From Clostridia bacterium (GTDB taxonomy: Bacteria > Bacillota > Clostridia > Oscillospirales > CAG-272), in contig JAFVTS010000028.1 of assembly GCA_017503105.1 (NCBI GenBank), forward strand, positions 186,001 through 250,000: DNA of 64,000 bases. Direction: 5' to 3'. Below, piece by piece: positions 34,379-42,898 of the stretch. A program made the position numbers and the translations under genes. The notes beneath the pieces are model-generated. The model saw nothing but the letters and a program-made list of their open reading frames with translations, did not search any database and had not been told where the DNA came from. How positions within the stretch are numbered: position 1 is the stretch's first letter; every line of letters starts with the position of its first letter.

Positions 34379-35401
34379 TTAAATAGACTTGAACTGCGAG
34401 AGGGACTTGAGATTTCCGCTGTTGAAATCACGGATGTCCTTTACGCCGTATTTCATCATCGCAAGACGGGTAAGACCAAGACCAAAGGCAAAGCCCGTGT
34501 ACTTCTCCGTGTCTATACCGCCCTCGCGAAGAACGTTGGGGTGTATCATTCCGCAGGGGCAAAGCTCAAGCCAGCCCGAGTTCTTGCAAGAGGGGCAGCC
34601 CTCGCCGCCGCAGATCTCGCAGTTGATGTCAAGCTCAAAGCCCGGCTCGACGAAGGGGAAGAATCCGGGACGGAGCCTTACCTTTACGTCTCTTTTGAAC
34701 ACCTCGGAAAGCATAGTCTTCATAAAGTAGATGAGGTTCGAGATAGATATATTCTCGTCTATCATCATTCCCTCCATCTGGAAGAAGGTATTCTCGTGGC
34801 AGGCGTCGGTCGACTCGTTTCTGAAGCATCTGCCGGGGAATATCGCACGAAGGGGCGCGCCGTACTTCTTCATAATATAATTCTGCGCCGCGGAGGTATG
34901 GGTCTTTAAGAGCTGACCGTTGTCAAGATAATAAGTATCCTGCATATCGCGGGCGGGATGGTGCTTCGGGATATTGAGCGCCTCGAAGCACTGATAATCG
35001 TCAACTATCTCGTTGTAATTTTCAATGGTAAAGCCCATACTGATAAACACGTCCTCAACCTCGCGCGTCGCAAGGGTGATGGGGTGATACGAGCCAAACT
35101 CACGCTCACGCGCAAGGGTGGGGTTATACTTCTTCGCGTTTCTGATGCGGGCGTTGATCTGTGCCTGCTTCATAGCCTCGGTAGCCTCTTCGATGCGGGA
35201 TTCAACTCCGCACTTGAAGACGTTTATGAGCTGACCTGCCGCCTTTTTATCCTGCGCGTCACGAAGCCCCTTCATAAGCTCGGCAACGTGACCCTTCTTG
35301 CCAAGATACTCAACTCTGAGATTTTCAAGCGCCGCGGCGTCCGTCGCCTCTGAAAGCGCCTTTTCAAAGAGAGCCTCAAGCTCTTCGATTCTTTCCTTCA
35401 T
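34379..35401 (-). CDS. pheS: Phenylalanyl-tRNA synthetase alpha subunit
   Basis: The 340-residue protein has an N-terminal coiled-coil arm (1-90) and a class II catalytic core: HPARDMQDTYYL, FRNESTDACHENTFFQMEGM, and motif 3 GFAFGLGLTRLAMMKYGV. The insert with Cys pairs (CEICGGEGCPSC) is as in other clostridial PheS. It heads the pheS-pheT operon. The predicted 5' leader is only about 40 bases, so there is no room for a T-box. Confidence 0.96.
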   Translation of the reverse strand: MKERIEELEALFEKALSEATDAAALENLRVEYLGKKGHVAELMKGLRDAQDKKAAGQLINVFKCGVESRIEEATEAMKQAQINARIRNAKKYNPTLAREREFGSYHPITLATREVEDVFISMGFTIENYNEIVDDYQCFEALNIPKHHPARDMQDTYYLDNGQLLKTHTSAAQNYIMKKYGAPLRAIFPGRCFRNESTDACHENTFFQMEGMMIDENISISNLIYFMKTMLSEVFKRDVKVRLRPGFFPFVEPGFELDINCEICGGEGCPSCKNSGWLELCPCGMIHPNVLREGGIDTEKYTGFAFGLGLTRLAMMKYGVKDIRDFNSGNLKSLSQFKSI

Positions 35402-35445
35402 TTTAAAGTCCTCTTATAATAATATAAATTTAATCATAATAAGTA

Positions 35446-35474
35446 ATTATATAATAAATAATGGAATTTGTCAA
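35446..35474 (-). promoter_or_regulatory. Promoter of pheST
   Basis: Minus strand: TTGACA (35469-35474), 17 bases, TATAAT (35446-35451), a perfect consensus. Confidence 0.8.
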
Positions 35475-35524
35475 TAAGATGAGAGCGAAAAAGTCGCTTT
35501 CCCGCCGAAAATATTATATTTTTC

Positions 35525-35553
35525 TTGACAAACGAAGGGGTTTATGCTACAAT
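35525..35553 (+). promoter_or_regulatory. Promoter of the 179-aa lipoprotein gene
   Basis: TTGACA, 17 bases, TACAAT, with a predicted start near 35560, 26 bases before the ATG. Confidence 0.75.
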
Positions 35554-35585
35554 TTTCATATAAGCTTTAAAAAGGAAATTTAAAA

Positions 35586-36125
35586 ATGAAAAAAATATTA
35601 TCTTTTATAACCGTCGTCGCCGTGCTTGCGCTTTCACTCATATCTTGCGGCGCGGAAAAGAGCTATGAAAAGCTCGACGCCCACATTACCTCAAGCTCCA
35701 CCGCGCAAAACGGCGTGCACGAGCTCGTCCTCGGCAAGACCGAGACCGACGGCGTTACGTACACGAGAACGGCGAGGAGAAGCGAGGGGAAGATCGAGCT
35801 CATCCTCACTCTCAAAAAGGGCGACGAGCCCCTGCGCTCCTTCTCCCTCACGATGAACAAGGAGTCGCTTGACAAGCTCCCCTGGAGCTATTCCTCGGAC
35901 GTTACGGGCGCGAGTATGTCGGGCATCATAGACACCGATAACTACGTAAAAGCGGCGGCGGCACTCGCCTACACGGACGTAAGCTCGACGGATGAATACG
36001 AGGTGACGTCTATGTCCGAGCACTCAAAAGCGCTTTGCAATTACCTGCTTGAAAGCCTTAAAACCGACCTTTCCGCCATTGAACTTACGGCAGAGGACTT
36101 CGGCTTCGAGGATTTTGACGATTAA
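35586..36125 (+). CDS. Predicted lipoprotein, 179 residues
   Basis: The signal sequence ends in a lipobox LISCG (Cys21), so the protein is predicted to be membrane-anchored outside the cell. The mature part is a hydrophilic mix of beta and helix with no recognised domain, and ends in an acidic FGFEDFDD tail. It is monocistronic, between its own promoter and a 20-bp hairpin terminator, and diverges from pheST. AAAGGAAA precedes ATG 35586. The function is unknown. Confidence 0.85.
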   Translation: MKKILSFITVVAVLALSLISCGAEKSYEKLDAHITSSSTAQNGVHELVLGKTETDGVTYTRTARRSEGKIELILTLKKGDEPLRSFSLTMNKESLDKLPWSYSSDVTGASMSGIIDTDNYVKAAAALAYTDVSSTDEYEVTSMSEHSKALCNYLLESLKTDLSAIELTAEDFGFEDFDD

Positions 36126-36170
36126 AAATGTAAGAATGCAAAATAAATAAAAGCATTAAATAAAATTATA

Positions 36171-36217
36171 GCAACAAACGAGCCGAGCGGTATCTTGCCG
36201 CTCGGCTCGTTTGTTGC
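36171..36217. terminator. Strong hairpin terminator, hairpin family B copy 1
   Basis: A perfect 20-bp stem (36171-36190 with 36198-36217) has the 7-base loop TATCTTG. It shares AGCCGAGCGG-loop-CCGCTCGGCT with copies at 39442-39478 and 46300-46327. It separates two convergent genes. Confidence 0.85.
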
Positions 36218-36229
36218 CTTTTCCGTGTT

Positions 36230-38725
36230 TCAATTTACAAATATCGCATCCGGCAATTCACTGAAAATAATACCGTACTCTGTTTTGAAAGCAACTCTGA
36301 CCTTGAAATTCCCTGATTTATAAGCGCAAACGGCTACACCCTCTTCAATTTCTTCTTCGCCGAGCGTGCTGATATGCACGGTTCCGTTATGCGCCCCGTC
36401 TGCCCATTGAATATATATAGGGGTCGCATTGCTCGCGGAAAACGTGACTTGAACCATCGTGTCAGTTCCGGTCGGTGCGGCTTCTGACACGGCATCAACG
36501 ACTATCCAATAGCACCAATCCGAGGTTTTATTACCGTCTGTAAGCCTTGCCTTATAGGAGCCGTATGTCAAATTTGACAAAGTAATAATGTCGGAAATAT
36601 CTTCCGTTCTCAAAAGGCTGTCATTCTTATATATTTCAACTGCTGTATACACATCCGACGTCAATACATCCAACACTACGTCCGTTCCGTAAAGCCAATT
36701 TGCCTTATCTCCTTTGCGAGGTATTATATCCCTATTGTAAACTATATCCTGCCGCGGCTCATCCTCTACCGGAACATAAGGCGACGCCTCGTGTTTAACC
36801 GAGTAAAGCTTGGAATAGCGGCAATAGCTATATTTTGACGGTGGGAATCTTTCTTCAAGCTCTTCCACTGTATAATTAGTCGAATGCACCGTCGGCTTGG
36901 ATGCTTCCGATACCGTAATATGTCCTATTCGCCCTCTGCTATCACGCGTAATATCGGTTATCATTACGACGTGTCCCTGACCTACTATCGTATCGGCGAG
37001 TTTCAAGCCGTACGCGCTCTGATTTTCTATAAGCTCCATCCCGGGTATGCTCGTCCATTGATGCGTAGTATATATTGGCTCTATACCTAATGCATAGCCA
37101 GCGGCTGTACTGCATACCGCACCGTAATACGTATCACCGTTTATATTTCCCGTTTCTCCGAGATCTACCGTATACAAATAGCTGTTAGGATTTTGAAGTG
37201 CAGTGAAGAATGTGTGAAAGCTCACGTTATTAGGGACAAACAAATTTTCAGGACGAGTAGAACTGTACGGAATACCTTTTCTTGACGTGCCCGCCTCAAA
37301 CGCTCCCAAAAGATGCGGCATATCCTCAAGAAGCGTGTACTTTGCCTCTACCAATTGTTTCATATTTAATATTGCGTTCAACACACCTATATTTTCGGGA
37401 ACATCGCTGACATACTCAGGCTGTACTTGTGTAATTTCTTGATTCAGTATTACTTGACTTAAGTAAGAAATATACTCTGTGCTCGTCGGTAAGAAAGCGT
37501 GGAATTTTTTTGCGTATTCCTCTACTCTTAATCTGAGATCCGTATCCGAATCATAAGCATCTCTGAGGACGACGATAAAATATTTTGTTTCTGCCGGTAT
37601 ATTTTCTTTTAACAGTCTTGCCTCAGACTGACTGTCAACGTATCCCAAATAAATTTTATCAGAATCATAGTAATAAATTGCATACTTTACATCTGACTCC
37701 GGTTTCAAATAAAGGTCTTGAACGGGTATATAGTCAGTGCGTATCCGTCGCATATTATGACCAATACCACCGCCCTGGGATGATGCTGCACCCGAAACAA
37801 ACTGCAACGTCAATTCTTGAACGCCGTTGTTTTGCTTTTCAAGAGCAGCAAGAGCGTCAGCCGTCGCCTTATTTGCGGCTTCCAATTTTGAAAGCGCAGA
37901 ATCGATTTCTTCCTTTGTGTATATTTGCTTAGAATCAAATTCACTTATCTGTGATTTTAAACTCAAGATTTCGGAATTAAAAGTGTTTGTGAGCTCCGTT
38001 ATCTTGCTTACAAGTTCATCTTGAATCTTTGATATTTCCGCATAAATTTTCGTTACGTCCGTCTCAAGCGCTTCAATATTACTATCATAATTACTCTTGA
38101 GTTCTGCTAGCTCCTTCGAAATTTTATCATTTTCCGCATTAAGTTCTGCAACACTTGCATTGAAATTCGAAGAGAGCGACTCAATTTTGATTTTATTCTC
38201 ACTATCGCTCGCTTTGAGCTCTGCAAGCTCCTCATCATACTTTTTCTTTAGTTCGGCAAGCGCACCGTCAGTAATGGGAGCGTCGCAGATTTCTGCAATC
38301 TTAGCTTCAAGAACGTTTATAGCCTCTGTCAAGTCTGCATCCTTGGAATGCAAATCGCTAAATTCGATTTCATACCTCTCATTTAACGCTGCAAGGGCAT
38401 CCGCATTTTCGGCGCTCTTTAGGGAAAGCTCCGCCGCTTTTTCTACATAGGATAAAGTGAGCGCTTCCATTTTCGATTTTAAGCTCTCACCTTTAGATTG
38501 AAGCTCAATTATCTTCGATGCAGATTCCGATTTAAGTACCGAAATCTCAACTTCGTTTGCCGCAGTTTTGTTGGCAATTGCCACGTTAAGCTCGGCAATC
38601 AAAGCGTCTACGTCTTCACGAGAATAAGAATTCGTCACCTCATCCTCTTCCGAACACGCCGAAAGCGCGAATGGCAACAGTATCAAGATCAAGATGAGTG
38701 ATATAACAACCTTTGCTTTTTTCAT
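36230..38725 (-). CDS. Coiled-coil lipoprotein with putative NlpC/P60-like cysteine peptidase region
   Basis: The 831-residue product begins at ATG 38725 (GAGG 8 bases upstream; a TTG two codons earlier is rejected). The lipobox LSAC gives Cys24. Residues about 35-300 are an unbroken coiled coil. About 305-405 is a beta-sandwich-like stretch. The region 430-620 has Cys538 (YGAVCSTAAGYALG), His585 (GQGHVVMITDI) and Glu607 (VSEAS), spaced like the catalytic residues of NlpC/P60 or CHAP peptidases. Beta-rich domains end the protein. A surface stalk carrying a cell-wall peptidase is the best reading. It is divergently paired with an XRE regulator, which probably controls it through ACTTAT repeats. 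The gene looks AT-rich. Confidence 0.75.
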   Translation of the reverse strand: MKKAKVVISLILILILLPFALSACSEEDEVTNSYSREDVDALIAELNVAIANKTAANEVEISVLKSESASKIIELQSKGESLKSKMEALTLSYVEKAAELSLKSAENADALAALNERYEIEFSDLHSKDADLTEAINVLEAKIAEICDAPITDGALAELKKKYDEELAELKASDSENKIKIESLSSNFNASVAELNAENDKISKELAELKSNYDSNIEALETDVTKIYAEISKIQDELVSKITELTNTFNSEILSLKSQISEFDSKQIYTKEEIDSALSKLEAANKATADALAALEKQNNGVQELTLQFVSGAASSQGGGIGHNMRRIRTDYIPVQDLYLKPESDVKYAIYYYDSDKIYLGYVDSQSEARLLKENIPAETKYFIVVLRDAYDSDTDLRLRVEEYAKKFHAFLPTSTEYISYLSQVILNQEITQVQPEYVSDVPENIGVLNAILNMKQLVEAKYTLLEDMPHLLGAFEAGTSRKGIPYSSTRPENLFVPNNVSFHTFFTALQNPNSYLYTVDLGETGNINGDTYYGAVCSTAAGYALGIEPIYTTHQWTSIPGMELIENQSAYGLKLADTIVGQGHVVMITDITRDSRGRIGHITVSEASKPTVHSTNYTVEELEERFPPSKYSYCRYSKLYSVKHEASPYVPVEDEPRQDIVYNRDIIPRKGDKANWLYGTDVVLDVLTSDVYTAVEIYKNDSLLRTEDISDIITLSNLTYGSYKARLTDGNKTSDWCYWIVVDAVSEAAPTGTDTMVQVTFSASNATPIYIQWADGAHNGTVHISTLGEEEIEEGVAVCAYKSGNFKVRVAFKTEYGIIFSELPDAIFVN

Positions 38726-38736
38726 TTTCAAGTCCT

Positions 38737-38832
38737 CACTTATGGCAAAGCCGTTTTTACTTTATTATACACCCATAGTTTAATTTTGTCAACCCATAAG
38801 TGATTAATTTTTTAACTTATAAGTTATATAAT
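38737..38832. promoter_or_regulatory. Divergent control region with ACTTAT operators
   Basis: Minus promoter for the coiled-coil lipoprotein: TTGACA (38787-38792), 17 bases, TATAAT (38764-38769). Plus promoter for the XRE gene: weak TTAATT (38804-38809), 17 bases, TATAAT (38827-38832). Repeated elements are CACTTATGG (38737-38745), its reverse CCATAAGTG (38794-38802) and the 12-bp palindrome AACTTATAAGTT (38814-38825) inside the XRE promoter spacer. They are placed to let the XRE protein repress both genes. Confidence 0.7.
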
Positions 38833-38862
38833 TATATCAACAGGCATAATTAGGAGGCTTAT

Positions 38863-39183
38863 ATGGGGGACGAAAAACTTCTTCGCGAAATGGGAAAGCG
38901 AATATCGACAAAACGGCGTGAGCTTGGAATCACACAAGAACAGTTAGCAGAAAGAATGGACGTTTCGATTCAGATGATATCCAACCTTGAAGGTGGAAAA
39001 AAGGCTATTCGCCCTGAAAATTTAGTAAAGCTTTGTGCGGTACTTTCTACAAGCGCCGACTACATTCTTACAGGGAAGCGCGCCGAATTTGAGAACATAG
39101 CCTTTTTTGCCAAGTTTTCAACTCTTTCGGCAAGCAATCAAGAGCTTATAGAATCCCTTGTCAACGAGCTTTCAAGAAAATAA
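38863..39183 (+). CDS. XRE-family regulator, 106 residues
   Basis: The start is ATG 38863 after TAGGAGG. Residues 10-65 are a textbook Cro/CI helix-turn-helix (ISTKRRELGITQEQLAERMD, then VSIQMISNLEGGKK). The C-terminal 35 residues could mediate dimerisation. It diverges from the coiled-coil lipoprotein gene, and the space between contains palindromic ACTTAT operators overlapping both promoters. Autorepression plus control of the lipoprotein is the simplest model. It lacks the peptidase domain of ImmA-linked regulators. Confidence 0.9.
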   Translation: MGDEKLLREMGKRISTKRRELGITQEQLAERMDVSIQMISNLEGGKKAIRPENLVKLCAVLSTSADYILTGKRAEFENIAFFAKFSTLSASNQELIESLVNELSRK

Positions 39184-39541
39184 TTTATCAAACGGGCGGC
39201 TAAGCGGCATTTTTTCAGCCTTCCCTTGTCAGGGAAGGCTTGTGGAACACTACCTCATTACTCCGTAAAAAACGGCTTTCGACAAATGCTAATCTACGAA
39301 CAGCCCACCGCCCTACAGCATTTTCTTAATTATTTATTTTTCTATTTTTCATTTACGGACCGTCTTTGACGTCGGTCCCTACGGAAAAATCCTAATTCCT
39401 CCTTCCGCATTTTCACGCCCTGCCCACGAAGACTTATTACAGCAAAAGCCGAGCGGTATCTTGCCGCTCGGCTTTTGGTTTTGTATTTTAATCGGTTTTC
39501 ACAAATTTATTGCTCGGCGAGGCTTATATCACTATCCCGTG
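39184..39541. other. Gene-free stretch with degenerate hairpin repeats
   Basis: There is no plausible ORF. It contains the perfect stem AGCCTTCCCT/AGGGAAGGCT (39217-39240, loop TGTC) without a T tract, and a second stem GGACCG/CGGTCC (39357-39378). AT-rich filler and the family B hairpin near 39442 follow. The first two resemble dispersed intergenic repeats I recall from gut Clostridia, so this is probably repeat debris. Confidence 0.5.
39442..39478. terminator. Terminator of coaD, hairpin family B copy 2
   Basis: The stem CAAAAGCCGAGCGG/CCGCTCGGCTTTTG has the loop TATCTTG, identical to the copy at 36171-36217. TTTT follows on both strands. It ends the uvrC-rsmD-coaD transcript. Confidence 0.75.
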
Positions 39542-40009
39542 TCACAGCGTTTTGATATACTCTTCAACCGCCCGTGGGAGAAGGTCGGAGGCACTTTTGC
39601 CTTCCTTTAAAAGCTCGCGCACGGCGGTGGAGCTGACGCTCTTCATTTCATCACGACAGAGCCAAAGCTCCGTTTCATATCCGCCGTGGGTCAAGTTGTA
39701 TTCAGCCTGCTCGCGCTCCCATTTAAGGTCGGCGTCGTTTCTGTAGCCTTTGACGATCTTTTCGATCCCGTGCTCACGCATATAGTCTATGACAAGACCG
39801 TCGGAGTAGCTGACGAGGACGTTGTCGAGGTGATCGGTTGCGAGAATGAGCATCTTCACGCGCTCGTCGGTCGTGAAGGTATAGGTCTTTTTGGGATTCA
39901 CGAACGCCACGACGTAGACCTCGTCAAACTCGCGCGACGCGCGCTCTATTATTTCGAGATGCCCTTTTGTGACGGGGTCGTAGCTGCCGGGGAGAATAAC
40001 GCTGCTCAT
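39542..40009 (-). CDS. coaD: Pantetheine-phosphate adenylyltransferase
   Basis: The 155-residue enzyme makes dephospho-CoA from 4'-phosphopantetheine and ATP. Its nucleotidyltransferase motif YDPVTKGHLEII (T/HxGH type) is at about 9-20, and SSTAVREL, with the C-terminal ISST-x2-R signature, at about 128-135. The length is standard. The ATG overlaps the rsmD stop by 4 bases; rsmD-coaD pairing is common in Firmicutes. Confidence 0.96.
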   Translation of the reverse strand: MSSVILPGSYDPVTKGHLEIIERASREFDEVYVVAFVNPKKTYTFTTDERVKMLILATDHLDNVLVSYSDGLVIDYMREHGIEKIVKGYRNDADLKWEREQAEYNLTHGGYETELWLCRDEMKSVSSTAVRELLKEGKSASDLLPRAVEEYIKTL

Positions 40010-40575
40010 TCCTCCTCACCGCCTTTATAAACGAGGATGTTCACGAAGGTCTTTTTGCCGTAGTGAGTGGACTTCATAACGTCAAACGCGGGAAAGGCTT
40101 CGGGGTCTATATTTTCCGTTCCGCTTTCGAGCACGACTATCGCGCCCGCGTTCAGGAGCTTCGCCTTTTGAAGATGGCGAAGTGCCTCGGCGCAGCACTC
40201 CATTCCGTACGGAGGGTCTATAAAAACGAGGTCGTAGACGTCCTTACCCGACGCTTTTCTTATATAATTTCTGTAATCGCTGACGGAGTAGCGACACTTA
40301 TCGAAAAAGCCCGTCGTCTTTGCGTTTTTCTTCACTATTTCCATCGCCTCACGCGCAAGATCGACGAAGGTGACGGACACTGCCCCTCGTGAGAGGGCTT
40401 CAAGCCCCATCTGCCCCGAGCCTGCGAAGAGGTCGAGCACTCGCCTGCCCTCGGTGTCAAACTGTATTGATGAAAAAACCGCTTCCTTTATTCTGTCGGA
40501 GGTCGGACGCGTTGCGTCCCCCTCAAGGGTTTCAAGCTTTTTTCCCTTTGCGGTACCCGTTATGATTCTCGGCAT
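40006..40575 (-). CDS. rsmD: 16S rRNA (guanine966-N2)-methyltransferase RsmD
   Basis: The 189-residue SAM-dependent methyltransferase has the N-terminal MPRIITGTAKGKKL, the SAM motif VLDLFAGSGQMGLEALSRG (about 46-64) and the catalytic DPPY at about 125-128. It modifies G966 of 16S rRNA during 30S assembly. It is the middle gene of uvrC-rsmD-coaD, starting 16 bp after uvrC. Confidence 0.95.
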   Translation of the reverse strand: MPRIITGTAKGKKLETLEGDATRPTSDRIKEAVFSSIQFDTEGRRVLDLFAGSGQMGLEALSRGAVSVTFVDLAREAMEIVKKNAKTTGFFDKCRYSVSDYRNYIRKASGKDVYDLVFIDPPYGMECCAEALRHLQKAKLLNAGAIVVLESGTENIDPEAFPAFDVMKSTHYGKKTFVNILVYKGGEEE

Positions 40576-40591
40576 TGTTATTTCCGTCCTT

Positions 40592-42439
40592 TTATTTTTT
40601 CTTTGATTTTCCGAGCGCTCTTTTTTCCTTAAAGTATTCGTGAATGCGCTCGGCGTCAGCGGCGCTTATTCCGCTGATCGCAGAGAGCTCCTCCGCGCTT
40701 GCCTCTCTTATGAGCGACAGAGGCATTGCGGCAAGGAGAGCCTTCGCCTTCTTTGGACCGATGCCCTCTATCTTTTCAAGGCTTGAGTGCGTCAGGGTGC
40801 GCTTTTTCGCGCCCATAGAGTTCTTCACGGCAAATCTGTGCGCTTCCTCTTGGATATTATAAATGAAGGTATAGACGCCCGTTTCAAGAGCTATGGAGAT
40901 CTCGCTTTCCCCGTCCGTCAAGGCGCGGGTCTTATGGTAATCGTCCTTCACCATTCCGAAGAGCGGTATCTCAAGCTTCATCTCCGAGAGCAGCTCCTTT
41001 ATCACTCCGACGTGTCCTGCGCCGCCGTCAAGAAGGATGAGATCGGGGCTGTCGGAAAGCGACTGCGAGCCGTCGCCAAGGTGGGCGAGCCTTCTGCCTA
41101 TCGCCTCTTTCATAGAAGCGTAATCGTCGACGCCGTCAACGCCTTTTATGCTGAAGACGCGGTAATCGCTCTTCTTCATTTTTCCGTCCGCCCAAACGAC
41201 CATCGACGCGGTCTTATGCTCTTTTCCGATATTTGATATATCGTAAGCCTCGATTCGGCGCGGAGGCTCGGAAAGGCCGAGCAGCTCGGTGAGCCTTTTT
41301 ACGTTTTTGTCTTCCCGCTCCCCTTCAAGCCTTGACTGCCTTGCCGCCTCCTTTGCGTTTTCAAGCGCCATATCGCAAAGCCTGCGCCCATCTCCGCGCT
41401 CGGGCACCTTCACGGTGACCTTATGCTCAGCCACCGAGCTTAAATACTCGGAGAGAAAGGCGATATCGTCCCCATCGAGTCCGAAATCGAGCATTACCTC
41501 GCGCGGCACGTTGCCCGAGCTTTCGTAATAATCCGCGATAAGGGATATGGCGTCATCCGCCCCTGCAAGCTGACTCGACGAGAGAATGAATTCGTTTTTG
41601 TTTATAAGCGAGCCCTCTCTTACCGAGAGAATGGCGAGCGCCCCCTCCGTTTCCGAGGTATATATAGCAAAGACGTCCCTGTTCACGCCGACGTCAGCAA
41701 CGACCTTTTGCTTTTCCGAAAGGCGCTCGAGTGCTCGGATGCTGTCGCGGTATGACGCCGCGCGCTCAAACATCATTTCCTCAGCGGCGCGCTCCATCTG
41801 CTCGGTAAGAGTGCGCTTCACCTCGCTGATGTTTCCGTCAAGGACTCTTTGCGCGCACTTGACAAGCTCACGGTATTCCGCCGCTGTGACCTTGCCCGTA
41901 CAGGGGGCGCAGCATCTGCCCATATCGAGGTAAATGCACGGACGCTCCTTGCCTATATCACGGGGAAAGGAGCGCTTGCAGCTCGGAAGAGAAAAGACCC
42001 TCATCACGGTTTCAAGCGCGGAATGTGCCGCCGCCGAGCCGCTGTAAGGACCGAAGTAGTGCCCCTTTCCGCTGCGTCTGTCACGGGTGACGTAAAGCCG
42101 CGGAAATTCCTCTGCCGTTACTTTTATATAAGGGTAGGATTTTGCGTCCTTCAGCTTGATATTGTATTTCGGAGAATGCTTTTTTATAAGAACGTTCTCA
42201 AGAGTCAGCGCCTCTATTTCCGTCGAGCAGACGATGTAATCGAAATCGTGAACGAGGCTGACCATTCTCGCGGTCTTAAGAGAGTTCGGGCTTGATGAAA
42301 AATAGCTCGTCACTCTGTTTTTGAGCTTCTTTGATTTTCCGACGTAGATGACCCCACCGTCGGAGTTTTTCATTATATAAACACCCGGCAAGGTCGGCAA
42401 GGAATTTGCCTTGCTTCTCAGCCTTTCCATCCTCGTCAT
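40592..42439 (-). CDS. uvrC: UvrABC excinuclease subunit C
   Basis: From ATG 42439 the product is 615 residues; GGAGGTG ends 9 bases upstream, so the TTG reading from 42472 is rejected because it runs through that site. It has a GIY-YIG nuclease domain (about 10-90, GVYIMK and VIYVGKSKKLKNR), a Cys-rich linker (CIYLDMGRCCAPC), a UVR motif (about 195-230), the RNase H-like 5' nuclease domain (EAYDISNIGKEHKTASMVV) and C-terminal helix-hairpin-helices (KIEGIGPKKAKALL). It makes both incisions in nucleotide excision repair. It heads an operon with rsmD and coaD. Confidence 0.96.
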   Translation of the reverse strand: MTRMERLRSKANSLPTLPGVYIMKNSDGGVIYVGKSKKLKNRVTSYFSSSPNSLKTARMVSLVHDFDYIVCSTEIEALTLENVLIKKHSPKYNIKLKDAKSYPYIKVTAEEFPRLYVTRDRRSGKGHYFGPYSGSAAAHSALETVMRVFSLPSCKRSFPRDIGKERPCIYLDMGRCCAPCTGKVTAAEYRELVKCAQRVLDGNISEVKRTLTEQMERAAEEMMFERAASYRDSIRALERLSEKQKVVADVGVNRDVFAIYTSETEGALAILSVREGSLINKNEFILSSSQLAGADDAISLIADYYESSGNVPREVMLDFGLDGDDIAFLSEYLSSVAEHKVTVKVPERGDGRRLCDMALENAKEAARQSRLEGEREDKNVKRLTELLGLSEPPRRIEAYDISNIGKEHKTASMVVWADGKMKKSDYRVFSIKGVDGVDDYASMKEAIGRRLAHLGDGSQSLSDSPDLILLDGGAGHVGVIKELLSEMKLEIPLFGMVKDDYHKTRALTDGESEISIALETGVYTFIYNIQEEAHRFAVKNSMGAKKRTLTHSSLEKIEGIGPKKAKALLAAMPLSLIREASAEELSAISGISAADAERIHEYFKEKRALGKSKKK

Positions 42440-42473
42440 CCGTGGGGACACCTCCTTTTCTATAAGCTTCAAA

Positions 42474-42514
42474 GTAAAAAGCGTCGGTCAAAAATCTCGA
42501 CCGACGCTTTTTTA
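42474..42514 (-). terminator. Terminator of ptsH
   Basis: The stem AAAAAGCGTCGGTC/GACCGACGCTTTTT (42476-42489, 42499-42512) ends in T tracts on either strand. It lies just past the HPr stop and just before uvrC. Confidence 0.85.
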
Positions 42515-42519
42515 GTCAG

Positions 42520-42783
42520 TTATTCAGCGAATCCGCTTTCAACAAGCGCACCGAGCCCCTCAACCGCGTCAGCCTCGTCCGCGCCGTCAGCGATAAGAGT
42601 GATCTCCGTTCCCTGAGAGATCCCGAGGGAGAGAACTCCGAGCAAGCTCTTCGCGTTTACACGGCAATCCTCCTTCTCGACCCAGATAGAGCACTTATAA
42701 GAATTTGCCTTCTGGATGAAGAAGGTGGCAGGTCTTGCGTGCAGACCTACGCTGTTTTTGATCGTAACACTGCGAGAAATCAT
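42520..42783 (-). CDS. ptsH: Phosphocarrier protein HPr
   Basis: The 87-residue protein has His15 in VGLHARPAT, the site phosphorylated by enzyme I, and Ser46 in VNAKSLLGVLSLGI, the HPr-kinase site used in Gram-positive carbon catabolite repression. Both are at canonical numbering, so it should work in PTS transport and CcpA signalling. ATAAGGAGC precedes ATG 42783. It is monocistronic; enzyme I (ptsI) is not adjacent. The catabolite-repression-only Crh type is unlikely because His15 is present. Confidence 0.95.
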   Translation of the reverse strand: MISRSVTIKNSVGLHARPATFFIQKANSYKCSIWVEKEDCRVNAKSLLGVLSLGISQGTEITLIADGADEADAVEGLGALVESGFAE

Positions 42784-42820
42784 ACGGTTTGCTCCTTATA
42801 AGAGATATTCTTTAATCATA

Positions 42821-42849
42821 ATTATAACAAATTAAAATTTAAAAATCAA
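42821..42849 (-). promoter_or_regulatory. Promoter of ptsH
   Basis: Minus strand: TTGATT (42844-42849), 17 bases, TATAAT (42821-42826). Confidence 0.7.
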
Positions 42850-42898
42850 CATTTTTTAGCAAATTCTTTAAAATCTATATGTTTTGAATAATTTACGC

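Noticed and set aside
35402..35585. T-box leader for pheST
   Set aside because: The consensus promoter leaves only about 40 bases of leader and no GGTGGTACCGCG-type motif.
39210..39245. Terminator at AGCCTTCCCT/AGGGAAGGCT
   Set aside because: The stem is perfect but no T tract follows on either strand; it is more likely a dispersed repeat remnant.
36171..39478. Transposon bounded by the family B hairpins
   Set aside because: The hairpins are direct copies, no target-site duplication is visible and no transposase is present, so only a loose module idea is kept.
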